DNA from: Sphingobium faniae
GTDB lineage: Bacteria; Pseudomonadota; Alphaproteobacteria; Sphingomonadales; Sphingomonadaceae
Direction: 5' to 3'
Assembly: GCA_900100475.1 (NCBI GenBank)
Contig: FMTU01000004.1
Span: 317,501 to 381,500 of the forward strand
DNA length: 64,000 nt
Shown here in pieces: positions 1 through 8,692 of this stretch (its first letter is position 1; each line of letters opens with the position of its first letter). Made by a program: the position numbers and the translations under genes. Below the pieces are notes generated by a model. The model had not been told where the DNA came from and ran no database searches. It saw only the letters and a list, made by a program, of their open reading frames with translations.

Positions 1-1328
1 GTCACGAAGATGGCGCTGTTGTCGGGCGCGACCGTGATCCATTCCGGGCGGTCCATGACGGTGCCGCCAGCCACGCGCGCGGCGGCCTGGCAGTTCACCA
101 GCACTTCGGCCTGGCTGCGGAAATCAATCGGCGCGGGGGCAGGCGGCGTCGTGCTCTGGGTGACCCTGCCCGGATCGGACGCGCCGAGATCGAGGCCGTT
201 CTGCCCCTTCACCAGCGCGCGCCATTCGCCCGTGCCGTCCGCGTTGAAGCGCGCGACATAGAGCGTGCCATAGTCCAGCATCCCGCTGTTCGCCCCGCGA
301 TTATTCTCGCTATAGGTATCGTCGCAGACGAACTTGTAGATGCAGCCCGGCGTCGTGTCGTCGCCCATGTAGAAAGCGATGCGGCGTTCGGCGTTCGTCA
401 TATAGGCGACATTTTCATGGCTGAAGCGTCCGAGCGCGGTTCGCTTGGTCGGCGGGGCCAGTTCCTGCAACGGGTCGATTTCGACCACCCAGCCGTAATT
501 TTCCTCCGGCTGCGTCGTGTCGAAATAATTGTCCGTCGTCTCTTCGCAGGTGAGATAAGTGCCCCAGGGCGTGCGGCCCGACGAACAGTTGTTGAGCATC
601 CCCTTGATCGTGCCCGACAGCAGGCCCGCGGCGGGGCCGCCGGCGCGATAGCTGCTGTTGCCGGTGTAGCGCTTGTTATATCTGGAGTCGCCCTTGACCG
701 CCCATTTGCCGTCCGATCCCTTGGCGATCTCGACCACGCCGATGCCGACGGAGGAAAGCACCAGCGCCTTCTGGGCGGCGGTTGCGGTCGCCTCGTCATA
801 GGGGCCGGACATCAGGATGTTGAGATCGGGATATTCGAAATTGATCGCCAGCAGGCCGCCCATGTTGGGATCGACGCCCGACAGTTCGAAATATTCCATG
901 CCGTCATGATTGCCGCCGGCCCATTTTTCGGCATCGGCCGGGGTCGGGAAGCTACCGGAATAGGCCGTGCCCGGCTCGATCGAATCGCCTGCTTTCAGCA
1001 GCACCTCGACGGTGTAGCCATTGGGCACCGTCACGGTGTCGTTCATGTTCGCCGCGACATGATCGAAGGTCACGTCATAGCTGGGCGCGGGGGTCGGGGT
1101 CGGCGTGGGGGTCGGCGTCGGCGTGGGGCTGGAAACGTCATCGTCGTCGTCGCAGGCGGCCAGGCCGCCCAGCATCGGCAGCGCGACCAGGCCCAGAAGG
1201 CCGTTCTTCAGAATGGAGCGGCGCGCGGGATTGGCCGCAACGATCGTTTCCAGGCTGTTTTCGCCGCCCGTGATGTTCGGCTGCGCGTCGCGATAAGATG
1301 CGCGCGCCTCGTCCGTCAGATGAGACAT
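1..1328 (-). CDS. phoX: PhoX-family alkaline phosphatase (DUF839), 3' end outside window
   Basis: Secreted Ca2+-dependent phosphatase that releases phosphate from organic esters. About 442 codons are inside the window and the C-terminus lies beyond position 1. The N-terminal 60 residues carry a twin-arginine-like stretch (ARRSILKNG) and a hydrophobic segment ending in a lipobox-like LAAC, followed by an acidic run (DDDDD) and a Thr-Pro repeat linker (TPTPTP) before the folded domain. Family hallmarks include the stretches SGTIKGMLNNCSSG and TPWGTYLTCEE and the downstream FSHENV region. The ATG at 1328 gives the natural Tat-type leader. The -1 side of the gene holds PhoB-box-like heptamers, which fits phosphate control. 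Tat export is inferred from the RR motif. The family call is firm. Whether this is PhoX itself or another DUF839 member is less certain. Confidence 0.88.
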   Translation of the reverse strand, partial: MSHLTDEARASYRDAQPNITGGENSLETIVAANPARRSILKNGLLGLVALPMLGGLAACDDDDDVSSPTPTPTPTPTPTPAPSYDVTFDHVAANMNDTVTVPNGYTVEVLLKAGDSIEPGTAYSGSFPTPADAEKWAGGNHDGMEYFELSGVDPNMGGLLAINFEYPDLNILMSGPYDEATATAAQKALVLSSVGIGVVEIAKGSDGKWAVKGDSRYNKRYTGNSSYRAGGPAAGLLSGTIKGMLNNCSSGRTPWGTYLTCEETTDNYFDTTQPEENYGWVVEIDPLQELAPPTKRTALGRFSHENVAYMTNAERRIAFYMGDDTTPGCIYKFVCDDTYSENNRGANSGMLDYGTLYVARFNADGTGEWRALVKGQNGLDLGASDPGRVTQSTTPPAPAPIDFRSQAEVLVNCQAAARVAGGTVMDRPEWITVAPDNSAIFV

Positions 1329-1401
1329 GGATATACCCCTGTGTTGTTCCGGAACGTCGGCCCTGCGCCGCGTCCCTTGAGCGGCGAGGTGGCAGACGGG
1401 A

Positions 1402-1452
1402 ATGACAGGAGCGCTTCGGGACGAAGGCGCAGGCATGACTGTCTGATGACGG
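1402..1452 (-). promoter_or_regulatory. Putative PhoB boxes upstream of phoX
   Basis: On the minus strand CCGTCAT (1446-1452) and CAGTCAT (1435-1441) lie 4 nt apart, giving the 11-nt repeat spacing of Pho boxes (CTGTCAT-N4-CTGTCAT). A third heptamer CTGTCAT (1402-1408) matches the consensus exactly but is out of phase. They lie 74-125 nt upstream of the phoX start. Binding by PhoB is inferred from motif and context only. Confidence 0.45.
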
Positions 1453-1477
1453 TTGTGCGACGGGTGGCGCGCGCCGG

Positions 1478-1840
1478 TTACAGCAGCGCGTTCACCTGCT
1501 CCACGAAGCGCAGCACGGAAATGGGTTTGGACACATAGGCATTGGCGCCCGCGGCGCGGATGCGTTCCTCGTCGCCCTTCCCGGCATAGGCGGTGACGGC
1601 CATGATCGGCACGACCGACAATTCCCGGTCGGCCTTCAACGATATGATGAGGTCGACGCCGCTCACATGGGGGAGGTGGATGTCCATGATGACCAGATCG
1701 GGGCGGAAATCCCGTGCCTGTCGCAGCACGTCGCGCCCGTCGCGCTGGGGCAGCACATCATGCCCGTGCGCGCGGAGAAGGTCGCAAAAAAGTTTGAGAT
1801 TAAGTTCGTTGTCCTCGACAACAAGCACGCGCTTTGCCAC
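1478..1840 (-). CDS. divK: Single-domain response regulator DivK
   Basis: A 120-residue stand-alone CheY-type receiver. Visible residues are the acidic pair E9-D10, the phospho-acceptor D53 in VIMDIHLP, the Thr in MAVTAYAGKG and the Lys in YVSKPIS. The starts VLVVEDNELN and GDEERIRAAG resemble Caulobacter DivK, which relays phosphate signals from DivJ/PleC to control the cell-cycle kinase pathway. There is no output domain, so it acts by protein contact. It is transcribed divergently from the DUF3572 gene 72 nt away, a neighbourhood I recall from other alphaproteobacteria. In Caulobacter pleD follows divK. Here phoX follows instead. Family certain, DivK identity likely. Confidence 0.88.
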   Translation of the reverse strand: MAKRVLVVEDNELNLKLFCDLLRAHGHDVLPQRDGRDVLRQARDFRPDLVIMDIHLPHVSGVDLIISLKADRELSVVPIMAVTAYAGKGDEERIRAAGANAYVSKPISVLRFVEQVNALL

Positions 1841-1912
1841 CAGTCACCCGCGTTTTCGAAAATTCTTGTAGGAAAAGCGTCATAGCCCCGAAAGCCCCGC
1901 AGAGAAACCGTC

Positions 1913-2197
1913 ATGCGACCCGATACCCATAATGGCAGGCAGGAAAGCCCCGATGCGCCGACGCTGGCGCTGATGGCGCTCGCCTGGACGGTGGAGGACG
2001 AGCGGCGGGCGGACCGGCTGCTGGCGCTGACCGGGCTGGACGCTGACGCGCTGCGCGCCGGGATCGGCGATCCCGGCGTGCTGGGCGCGGTGCTGGCCTT
2101 TCTGGCCGATCATGAGCCGGACCTGATCGCCTGCGCGCAGGCGCTGGAAACCATCCCTGAAGCCCTGATCGCCGCGAAGGAGGAACTCAGCCGATGA
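1913..2197 (+). CDS. DUF3572 family protein
   Basis: A 94-residue small, acidic, Ala/Leu-rich protein without signal peptide or membrane segment. Length, the central LALMALAWTVEDERRADRLL-like helix and the position beside divK fit the alphaproteobacterial DUF3572 family, whose function is unknown. It begins with ATG at 1913 and its stop overlaps the start of the following HAD gene by 4 nt (ATGA), so the two are probably translationally coupled. Nothing catalytic is visible. A cytoplasmic helical protein is all that can be said. Confidence 0.75.
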   Translation: MRPDTHNGRQESPDAPTLALMALAWTVEDERRADRLLALTGLDADALRAGIGDPGVLGAVLAFLADHEPDLIACAQALETIPEALIAAKEELSR

Positions 2198-2856
2198 CCC
2201 GTCCCCTTATCATCACCGACTGCGATGAGGTGCTGCTGCACATGCTCGTTCCGTTCCGGGAGTGGGCGGATGAGGTGCATGACCTGCATTTCGATTTCGA
2301 CCGGCTGAAATTCGCCGATGCGCTGCGCCACAAGGAAAGCGACGAGCCGGTGACGCGGGAACTGGTCTGGACGCTGCTCACCGCCTTTTTCGACGATGAG
2401 ATGCACCGGCAGACGCCGATCGACGGTTCCATGGAGGCGCTGGCCCGCCTGTCCGCCATGGCTGATATCGTCGTCCTCACCAATATCGACGAGCGGCACC
2501 GGCAGGGACGGGTGGAGCAGCTTGCCGGGCACGGCCTCACCGCGCCGGTCTTCTGCAATCATGGCGGAAAGGGGCCGCCGCTGGCGAAGATCGTCGCCGA
2601 CCGCAGCCCCAGCGTGGCGCTGTTCATCGACGATATCGCCGAACATCACGCTTCCGTCGCCGAACATGCGCCGGGGGTATGGCGGCTGCACATGGTGGGC
2701 GAGCCGGAACTGCACGACCGGATTCCCCCCGCCGACATGGCCCATGCCCGGATCGACCGTTGGGCGCAGGCCGAGGCGTGGATCGCCGCGCGGCTCGCGG
2801 AAGGCCCCGCGCCGGATGACAGTCCCCTAGCGATGGAGCCGAATGATGAGCATTGA
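2194..2856 (+). CDS. HAD-superfamily hydrolase
   Basis: A 220-residue cytoplasmic HAD-type phosphohydrolase of unknown substrate. Motif I is unusual: TDCDEV (residues 8-13) supplies the DxD nucleophile/acid pair but lacks the usual Thr/Gly after it. Motif II is VVLTNI around residue 90, motif III a Lys near GGKGPPLAKI, and motif IV the double Asp of LFIDDIAEH near residue 150. The insertion between motifs I and II is a short helical cap. It overlaps DUF3572 by 4 nt and the next gene by 14 nt, so it belongs to a tightly packed operon. The fold is certain, the substrate unknown. Confidence 0.8.
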   Translation: MTRPLIITDCDEVLLHMLVPFREWADEVHDLHFDFDRLKFADALRHKESDEPVTRELVWTLLTAFFDDEMHRQTPIDGSMEALARLSAMADIVVLTNIDERHRQGRVEQLAGHGLTAPVFCNHGGKGPPLAKIVADRSPSVALFIDDIAEHHASVAEHAPGVWRLHMVGEPELHDRIPPADMAHARIDRWAQAEAWIAARLAEGPAPDDSPLAMEPNDEH

Positions 2857-3310
2857 AGCCCGCCTCACCGAACTGGGCATCGTCCTGCCCGCGCCCGCCG
2901 CGCCGGTCGCCGCCTATGTCCCGGCGGTCGAAGCCAATGGCCTGCTGCATATTTCGGGGCAGATCGCGCTGGCCGACGGGCAACTCATGACCGGGCGGCT
3001 GGGCGATACCGTCAACCTCGACTATGGCGTCCGCGCGGCGCGCGCCTGCGGCCTCAACCTCATCGCCCAGATGAAGGCGGCGCTGGGCAGTCTCGACCGG
3101 GTCGAGCGGATCGTGAAGCTGGGCGTCTTCATCAGCAGCGCGCCGGATTTCAGCGACCAGCCCAAGGTCGCGAACGGCGCGTCCGAACTGATGGTCGATG
3201 TGTTCGGCGATGCGGGCCGCCATGCGCGCAGCGCGGTGGGCGTGCCGGTGCTGCCGCTCAATTCGGCGGTCGAAATCGACGCGGTCGTCCTTGTCCGGCC
3301 CGAAGCCTGA
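2843..3310 (+). CDS. RidA/YjgF/Rid family protein
   Basis: A 155-residue member of the Rid family (YjgF_endoribonc-like subgroup). Canonical RidA hydrolyses reactive enamines/imines. Conserved features are LLHISGQIA near residue 35, the Arg in HARSAVGV near residue 130 and the VEIDAVVLV end. These match a longer subgroup that carries an extra N-terminal segment (MSIEARLTELGI). Deaminase activity is plausible but not shown. Two in-frame ATGs (2843, 2846) make the exact start ambiguous. The gene overlaps its upstream HAD neighbour and the downstream phosphodiesterase, so it is mid-operon. Confidence 0.85.
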   Translation: MMSIEARLTELGIVLPAPAAPVAAYVPAVEANGLLHISGQIALADGQLMTGRLGDTVNLDYGVRAARACGLNLIAQMKAALGSLDRVERIVKLGVFISSAPDFSDQPKVANGASELMVDVFGDAGRHARSAVGVPVLPLNSAVEIDAVVLVRPEA

Positions 3311-4022
3311 GCGCGTCGCTTTCCTGACCGCCCGTCCTTTCGCCCATCGCGGGCTGCACGGGGCGGGGGCCAGCGAAAATGGCATGACGGCCTTTGACGC
3401 CGCCGTGGCGGGCGGCTTCGGCATCGAATGCGACGTGCGCCTCAGCCGCGACGGCGCGCCGATGGTGTTTCACGACGCGAAACTGGACCGGATGACGGCG
3501 GCGTCCGGCCCGGTGGCGGAACGCAGCGCGGCGGAACTGGAGAGCATCGCCCTGCCGGACAATGGCGGAGTGCCGCGCCTTCCCTCCCTGCTGGAGCGGT
3601 GCGCGGACGGCACGCCGCTGCTGGTCGAGATCAAGGTCGACCATGTGCGGGACATCGCGCCGCTCTGCGCGGCCGTGGCGCGGGCGCTGGCCCAATCCTC
3701 AGCGCCTTGCGTAGCGGTCATGTCCTTCCACCCGCTGGCGGCGCGGTGGTTCGCCCGGCACGCCCCTCATGTCGTGCGCGGACTGGTGGTGACGCAGCAG
3801 GACAAGCCGAAGATTCGCGGCTGGATCGAGCGAGCCCTTGCGCTGGCGCTCGCGCGTCCCGATTTCATCGCCTGTGATATTCGCGACCTGCCTTCGCCCT
3901 TCGCCGCCGCCTGCCGCCGCAGGGGCCTGCCCGTGCTGACATGGACCGTCCGCAGCGCCGGTGATCGCGCCCGCGCCGCCGCCCATGCCGACCAGATCAT
4001 CTTCGAGCGCGTCGATGACTGA
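3291..4022 (+). CDS. Glycerophosphodiester phosphodiesterase family protein
   Basis: About 243 residues forming a GDPD TIM barrel that would cleave glycerophosphodiesters to glycerol-3-phosphate and an alcohol. Key motifs: FAHRGLHG near the N-terminus with the catalytic His-Arg, IECDVRLSRDG supplying the metal-binding Glu/Asp, VFHDAKLDRMT with the second catalytic His, and LLVEIK with the metal Glu/Lys. No signal peptide is seen, so it is probably cytosolic. No ATG fits in the right place. TTG 3291, overlapping the RidA gene by 20 nt, is the best nearby start, but the exact 5' end is uncertain. It ends with an 8-nt overlap (ATGACTGA) with the next gene. Confidence 0.82.
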   Translation: MSGPKPERVAFLTARPFAHRGLHGAGASENGMTAFDAAVAGGFGIECDVRLSRDGAPMVFHDAKLDRMTAASGPVAERSAAELESIALPDNGGVPRLPSLLERCADGTPLLVEIKVDHVRDIAPLCAAVARALAQSSAPCVAVMSFHPLAARWFARHAPHVVRGLVVTQQDKPKIRGWIERALALALARPDFIACDIRDLPSPFAAACRRRGLPVLTWTVRSAGDRARAAAHADQIIFERVDD

Positions 4023-5148
4023 CATGGTCGCGCGCGTGGTGGAGGGGGTGGCGACGCTGCCCCGCGACGAATGGGACGCCTGCGCCGGGACGGCCAATCC
4101 CTTCATAAGCTGGGATTTCCTGTCCGCGCTGGAGGATTCCGGCAGCGTCGGGCCGGGGACGGGCTGGCAATCGCTGCCGCTGCTGATCGACGGAGCGGAC
4201 GGGCGCATCGCCGCCGCCGCGCCGGTCTATGCCAAATCGCACAGCCAGGGCGAATATGTGTTCGACCATGGCTGGGCCGAAGCGTGGCAGCGGGCGGGCG
4301 GGGACTATTATCCCAAGCTCCAGATCGCCTCGCCCTTCTCCCCCGTGCCCGGTCCGCGCCTGCTGCTGCGCGACGAGGCGCTCGCCCCCGCGCTGGTCGC
4401 CGGGATCGAGACGCTGGTGGAGCGCAACGGCCTGTCGTCGGCCCATGCGACCTTCATCGCGGCGGAACAGGTGCCGATGTTCGAGACGGCCGGGTGGCTG
4501 ATCCGGGAGGACAGCCAGTTCCACTGGACCAACCATGGCTATCGCGATTTCGGGGACTTCCTCGCCAGCCTGTCCAGCGCCAGACGGAAGAATATCCGCA
4601 AGGAACGCGAGCGCGCCGTGCGGGGGCTGGAGATCGTCCACCTGACCGGCGGTGAAATCCGCGAGGCGCATTGGGACATCTTCTGGGATTTCTATCAGGA
4701 TACCGGCGCGCGCAAATGGGGGCGGCCCTACCTCACCCGCGCCTTTTTCTCGCTGCTGGGGGAGAGGATGGCGGATCGCGTGCTGCTGATGCTGGCGCTG
4801 CGTGACGGGGCGCCGATCGCGGGCGCGCTCAACCTCATCGGTACAGATGCGCTGTACGGGCGCTATTGGGGTTGCATGGAGGAGGTGCCCAACCTCCATT
4901 TCGAGCTATGCTATTATCAGGCCATCGACGTGGCCATCGCGCGGGGCCTTGGCCGGGTGGAGGCGGGCGCGCAGGGCGGGCACAAGCTGGCGCGGGGCTA
5001 TGCGCCGCAGCCGACATTTTCCGCGCATTTCATCCCGAACGCCAGCTTTCGCCGCGCGGTGGCGGACTTTCTCGCCGCCGAACGCCACGCAGTGCAGCGC
5101 GACCGTCTCTGGCTGAACGAGCAGACGCCGTTCAGGAAAGAAGGCTGA
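4015..5148 (+). CDS. GNAT/FemAB-like N-acetyltransferase (DUF482, 'peptidogalycan biosysnthesis' family)
   Basis: A 377-residue cytoplasmic acyltransferase of the FemAB-like DUF482 family. Recognisable are NPFISWDFLSALE near residue 25, SSARRKNIRKERE near 185 (basic stretch typical of the family), and the C-terminal GRYWGC...LHFELCYYQ block with VEAGAQGGHK near 320. The family is annotated as an acetyltransferase without a proven substrate. The ATG at 4015 overlaps the phosphodiesterase stop by 8 nt, implying coupling. An upstream extension in the same frame is rejected because it would run 54 nt into the previous gene without homology. Confidence 0.83.
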   Translation: MTDMVARVVEGVATLPRDEWDACAGTANPFISWDFLSALEDSGSVGPGTGWQSLPLLIDGADGRIAAAAPVYAKSHSQGEYVFDHGWAEAWQRAGGDYYPKLQIASPFSPVPGPRLLLRDEALAPALVAGIETLVERNGLSSAHATFIAAEQVPMFETAGWLIREDSQFHWTNHGYRDFGDFLASLSSARRKNIRKERERAVRGLEIVHLTGGEIREAHWDIFWDFYQDTGARKWGRPYLTRAFFSLLGERMADRVLLMLALRDGAPIAGALNLIGTDALYGRYWGCMEEVPNLHFELCYYQAIDVAIARGLGRVEAGAQGGHKLARGYAPQPTFSAHFIPNASFRRAVADFLAAERHAVQRDRLWLNEQTPFRKEG

Positions 5149-5152
5149 AAGG

Positions 5153-5449
5153 TCAGGCGGCGCGAAGCTGGGTCGCGGCGATCCACGCGCGGGCCTGGCG
5201 CTGCGCTTCGGCGATTTCGCGCGCGGTCATTTCCTCGGCGATTTCGGCGCGCATCGTCTGCCCTTCCTCGCTGCCATTGAGCGCCGCGAGATTGAACCAT
5301 TTATGTGCTTCGATAAGGTCGATGCCCAGGCCGCCCGTGCCGCAGCTATAGGCGACGCCCAGTTCGAGACAATCGTCCGCCGATCCGCGCGCCGCATCGG
5401 CCAGACGGCTTTCCATAAGGAACTGCGCGCTCTTGATACTATTCGCCAT
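5153..5449 (-). CDS. Small Sel1-repeat protein
   Basis: A 98-residue helical protein with about one and a half Sel1/TPR-like repeats: the central segment LGVAYSCGTGGLGIDLIEAHKW and the following FNLAALNGSEEGQ match the Sel1 pattern of paired helices (A-x-KWF-LAA-x-G). There is no signal peptide. Such short Sel1 proteins probably mediate protein contacts. The partner is unknown. The gene stands alone, convergent with the acetyltransferase gene 4 nt away, with its promoter in the 204-nt space shared with the exporter gene. Confidence 0.75.
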   Translation of the reverse strand: MANSIKSAQFLMESRLADAARGSADDCLELGVAYSCGTGGLGIDLIEAHKWFNLAALNGSEEGQTMRAEIAEEMTAREIAEAQRQARAWIAATQLRAA

Positions 5450-5653
5450 AACCGACCTTCCCCCTCAAAGGATCTGATCTCATGTTTTGCAACGCGGGGC
5501 AGAGTGGACCGGCAAGGGATAAAAAATGGTTAACGTCTTTTTGGCGCTCTACTTCTTCTGTCCGACATCATCGCCTTTTTCACGGTTAACGGGCATTCCG
5601 CCCAGGGTAGATAAAGGTGGCGCGGCCATTCGATTGTCCCCATAGCCCCCCCC

Positions 5654-6916
5654 ATGACACAGACCCCCTCCGAACACGCGACTGCTCCTCCCGGGGGGAT
5701 GCATTTTCGCGAATTCGTGATGCTCTGCGCCTGCCTGATGGCGATGAACGCGCTCTCGATCGACCCGATGCTGCCCGCTTTGCCGGAAATCGGGCGCGAT
5801 CTGAACGTGCCTTATCCCAATGACCGGCAGTTGATCATCAGCATGTATTTTGTGGGGCTGGGCGTCGGTTCGCTGCTGTTCGGCATCCTGTCCGACCGTT
5901 TCGGGCGCAGGCGCGTGCTGGGCTGGGCCATGGCGCTGTTCATCCTCTCCTCCATCGCCTGCGCGGGCGCGCACAGTTTTACGATGCTGCTGATGGCGCG
6001 GGTGTGTGCGGGCTTCTTCGCCGGGGCGAGCAGGGTCATCACCATCGGCATCATCCGCGACCGCTTTCGCGGTGACGCCATGGCGCGGGTCATGTCGCTG
6101 ATCTTCGCGGTGTTCATCCTCGTCCCCGTGATGGCGCCGGGCATGGGGCAGGCGATCCTGTGGATCGCGCCATGGCGCTGGATATTCTGGACGCTGGCGA
6201 TATTGGCGGCGATGGTATGGCTGTGGATGCTGCTGCGGCTGCCCGAGACGCTCAAGCCGGAAAACCGCATCGCCATCAGCGTCCGCACCGTGCTTCGCGG
6301 GGTGGGCGCGGTCATCGCCCACCGCAGCGCGATCGGCTATATGCTGGCGAGCGGCGTGGCGATGGGCGGCCTCGTCGCCTTCATCCTGTCGGTGCAGCAG
6401 ATCATGTTCGACACGTTCGACGCGCGCCGGATCTTTCCCATCGTCTTCGCCGTCATCGCCGGCAGCATGGGAGTGGGCAGCCTCATCAACAGCCGTCTGG
6501 TGATGCGTTTTGGCGCGCGGCGGTTGAGCCAGAGCGCGCTGATCCTCCTCATCCTGACCTGTACGGTGCATGTCGGGATCATCCAGATGGGGTGGGAAAG
6601 CCTTCAGACCTTCATGGCGTTGCAATCGCTGACGATGCTGGCGATCTCCTTCACCGCGTCCAATTTCAGCTCCATTTCCATGGAGCCTTTTTCGAAAGGC
6701 GCGGGCATCGCCTCCTCCTTCCAGTCCTTTTTGACGACGGCGCTGTCGGCGACATTGGGCAGCGTGGTCGGCCGCGCCTATGACGGCACCGTGCTGCCGC
6801 TGGCGCTGGGCATGGCCTGTTTCGGCGGCGCGGCGTTCGCGATCATCGTCTGGGCGGAGCGGGGCCGGATGTTCACCCGCCCCGGCCATGGCGCGCTGCG
6901 CGAGGTGGAGTTCTGA
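5654..6916 (+). CDS. Bcr/CflA-family multidrug efflux MFS transporter
   Basis: A 420-residue inner-membrane H+ antiporter with about 12 hydrophobic helices. The N-terminus (EFVMLCACLMAMNALSIDPMLPALPEIG) is the drug:H+ Bcr/CflA type, and the loop between helices 2 and 3 carries the MFS motif SDRFGRRRV. Other family marks are MARVCAGFFAGASRVI (helix 4) and the MSLIFAVFILVPVMAPGMGQ stretch of helix 5. The substrate cannot be deduced. Translation starts at ATG 5654. It is convergent with the zinc-ribbon gene, only 9 nt separating the stops. No adjacent regulator is seen. Confidence 0.88.
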   Translation: MTQTPSEHATAPPGGMHFREFVMLCACLMAMNALSIDPMLPALPEIGRDLNVPYPNDRQLIISMYFVGLGVGSLLFGILSDRFGRRRVLGWAMALFILSSIACAGAHSFTMLLMARVCAGFFAGASRVITIGIIRDRFRGDAMARVMSLIFAVFILVPVMAPGMGQAILWIAPWRWIFWTLAILAAMVWLWMLLRLPETLKPENRIAISVRTVLRGVGAVIAHRSAIGYMLASGVAMGGLVAFILSVQQIMFDTFDARRIFPIVFAVIAGSMGVGSLINSRLVMRFGARRLSQSALILLILTCTVHVGIIQMGWESLQTFMALQSLTMLAISFTASNFSSISMEPFSKGAGIASSFQSFLTTALSATLGSVVGRAYDGTVLPLALGMACFGGAAFAIIVWAERGRMFTRPGHGALREVEF

Positions 6917-6925
6917 CCCTTCGCC

Positions 6926-7807
6926 TTATTGCACGAAGGTCAGCGACAGATTTTCCGCATTCTTGGGAATGTCGATCCGGCTTTCGTTGATCGACGCTTC
7001 CTCGCCGGGCTTGAGCTTCGCCTTGTCCGCCTTGGTCGTCCAGCTAAAGACGAGGCGGTTTTGCCGGTCGCGCAATTGCACCAGCACCGGGGGCACGGGC
7101 AGCGCCTGCTTGCCGCTGTTCACGATGCGCGCGCCAAAGGCGAAATATTCCTCGCCCGTGGGCAGCTTGCGCCGTTCGGCGGGCTTGGAGAGGTAGAAGA
7201 GCAGGTCGGGATCGCTCTCGTCCGGGGCAAGGCCAAGGCTGACGGCCCAACTCGGCGTGCCGAAATAATAAAGCGCGCCGCCCGCCGCCGCGACGATCAG
7301 GCAGAAGGTGACGGCGGCATAAGTCGCCAGCCGGAGCGGATTGCGGCGCGGTTTGAAGGGGGGAGCGGAATCGAACTGGCTCTGGTCGGCGGCTTCCGTG
7401 GGCGCGCCCTCATAGATGTTGTCGAACCGATTGCCGGGCGCGGCGGCGGCGGATTGCGGCGCAGCGGCCCGCGCATCCGCCATCGCGGTCTCGGCCATGT
7501 CCTCGGCCAAGGGCGGGGCGACGGGTTGCGGCCGCTCCACCACCACGGCAGGCGCGGGTTCCGGCTCGGGTGCGGCGGGAACCGGGATGGGCGGCGGCGG
7601 GGGAGGGGGCGGCGGAGCGGCGGCCGGCGGCTCCACGCGGGTCGCGGGTTCGGGCGCGGCGGGCGCTTCCTCGCGGGGCGAAAGGGCCGGCCCTTCCTGA
7701 AACCAGCTATGCTTGCAGGCGGCGCAGCGGACCTGGCGGCCGTTCGGGCCGACGGCGCTGTCCGGCACGATATAGCGCGTCGCGCAATGGGGGCACACCA
7801 GGATCAT
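6926..7807 (-). CDS. MJ0042-type zinc-ribbon membrane protein
   Basis: A 293-residue protein with an N-terminal zinc ribbon ([20 protein letters not shown], then [11 protein letters not shown]: paired CxxC ligands at residues 5-8 and 28-31), a long Pro/Ala/Glu-rich linker (residues 50-130), one membrane helix near residues 155-178 and a C-terminal extracytoplasmic domain of about 110 residues resembling the DUF3426-type beta domain. The family occurs widely in proteobacteria with no proven role. Orientation with the zinc ribbon in the cytoplasm is inferred. It is divergent from ftsE, separated by about 170 nt. Confidence 0.82.
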   Translation of the reverse strand: MILVCPHCATRYIVPDSAVGPNGRQVRCAACKHSWFQEGPALSPREEAPAAPEPATRVEPPAAAPPPPPPPPPIPVPAAPEPEPAPAVVVERPQPVAPPLAEDMAETAMADARAAAPQSAAAAPGNRFDNIYEGAPTEAADQSQFDSAPPFKPRRNPLRLATYAAVTFCLIVAAAGGALYYFGTPSWAVSLGLAPDESDPDLLFYLSKPAERRKLPTGEEYFAFGARIVNSGKQALPVPPVLVQLRDRQNRLVFSWTTKADKAKLKPGEEASINESRIDIPKNAENLSLTFVQ

Positions 7808-7978
7808 TTCGCTTCATAGACATGGCTTCGACTCGCGCGCAAGCGGTCAAAAATCGGCGGGTCGGCCAGAGCGCGACTCGCGCCGTCGGGCGGCGCGGGC
7901 TTTACGGCGGGCCGCCCGCTGTGCCATGGCTGCATGTCAGGGGCAGAAGGGAGCGCGCGAGCGCCGGTTTTTCAGATC

Positions 7979-8692
7979 ATGACGGCCATCGTCCAGTTCG
8001 AAAATGTCGGCCTGCGTTACGGGCTGGATAGCGAGACGCTGTCGGACGTCAGCTTCACGCTGCATGGCGGCGGCTTCTATTTCCTGACCGGCGCGTCGGG
8101 CGCGGGCAAGACGTCCTTGCTGAAACTGCTTTATCTGGCCCAGCGGCCCAATCGCGGCGTCATCCGCCTGTTCGGGGAGGATGTGGTGACGCTGCCCCGC
8201 AAGCGCCTGCCCGGTTTCCGCCGTCGCATCGGCGTCGTCTTTCAGGATTTCCGTCTCGTCCCGCATCTGTCGGCCTATGACAATATCGCCCTGCCGCTGC
8301 GCGTCGCGGGCATGGAGGAAAGCGAGGTCGATGCGCCGGTCAGCGAAATGTTGAACTGGGTGGGGCTGGGCGATCGGGGACAGGCGCGGCCCGCCACCCT
8401 TTCAGGCGGGGAGCAGCAGCGCGTCGCCATCGCCCGCGCCGTCATCGCGCGGCCCGAGATACTGGTGGCCGACGAACCGACCGGCAACGTCGATTCCGAC
8501 ATGGCGAGCCGCCTTTTGACGCTGTTCGAGGCGCTCAATCGCCTGGGCACGACCATCGTCGTCGCCACCCACGACCTGCCGCTGATGGGGCAGGTGACGG
8601 GCGCGCAGATGATGCGGCTGGACAAGGGGCGGCTGGCGGACCCGACCGGCGCGCTGCGCTATCCGCCCCGGCCGGCAGGTGGCGGCGGATGA
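7979..8692 (+). CDS. ftsE: Cell division ATP-binding protein FtsE
   Basis: A 237-residue ABC ATPase that pairs with FtsX and couples the divisome to septal peptidoglycan hydrolysis. Walker A is GASGAGKTS (residues 34-42), the Q-loop lies in VVFQDFRLV, the ABC signature is LSGGEQQR and Walker B is ILVADEPTG followed by the switch His in VVATHDLP. An in-frame ATG at 7934 would add 15 residues without homology. ATG 7979, giving the standard MTAIVQFENV start, is preferred. It overlaps ftsX by 4 nt (ATGA). Confidence 0.95.
   Translation: MTAIVQFENVGLRYGLDSETLSDVSFTLHGGGFYFLTGASGAGKTSLLKLLYLAQRPNRGVIRLFGEDVVTLPRKRLPGFRRRIGVVFQDFRLVPHLSAYDNIALPLRVAGMEESEVDAPVSEMLNWVGLGDRGQARPATLSGGEQQRVAIARAVIARPEILVADEPTGNVDSDMASRLLTLFEALNRLGTTIVVATHDLPLMGQVTGAQMMRLDKGRLADPTGALRYPPRPAGGGG

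Noticed and set aside
417-1538. Long plus-strand open frame of 373 codons
   Set aside because: It is antisense to phoX. Its Arg/Gly-rich composition is the complement of a GC-rich coding strand, and the minus frame carries clear PhoX motifs.
5549-6889. 446-codon minus-strand frame inside the MFS exporter
   Set aside because: The His/Asp/Arg-rich composition is a mirror of hydrophobic codons. The plus frame shows 12 membrane helices and MFS motifs.
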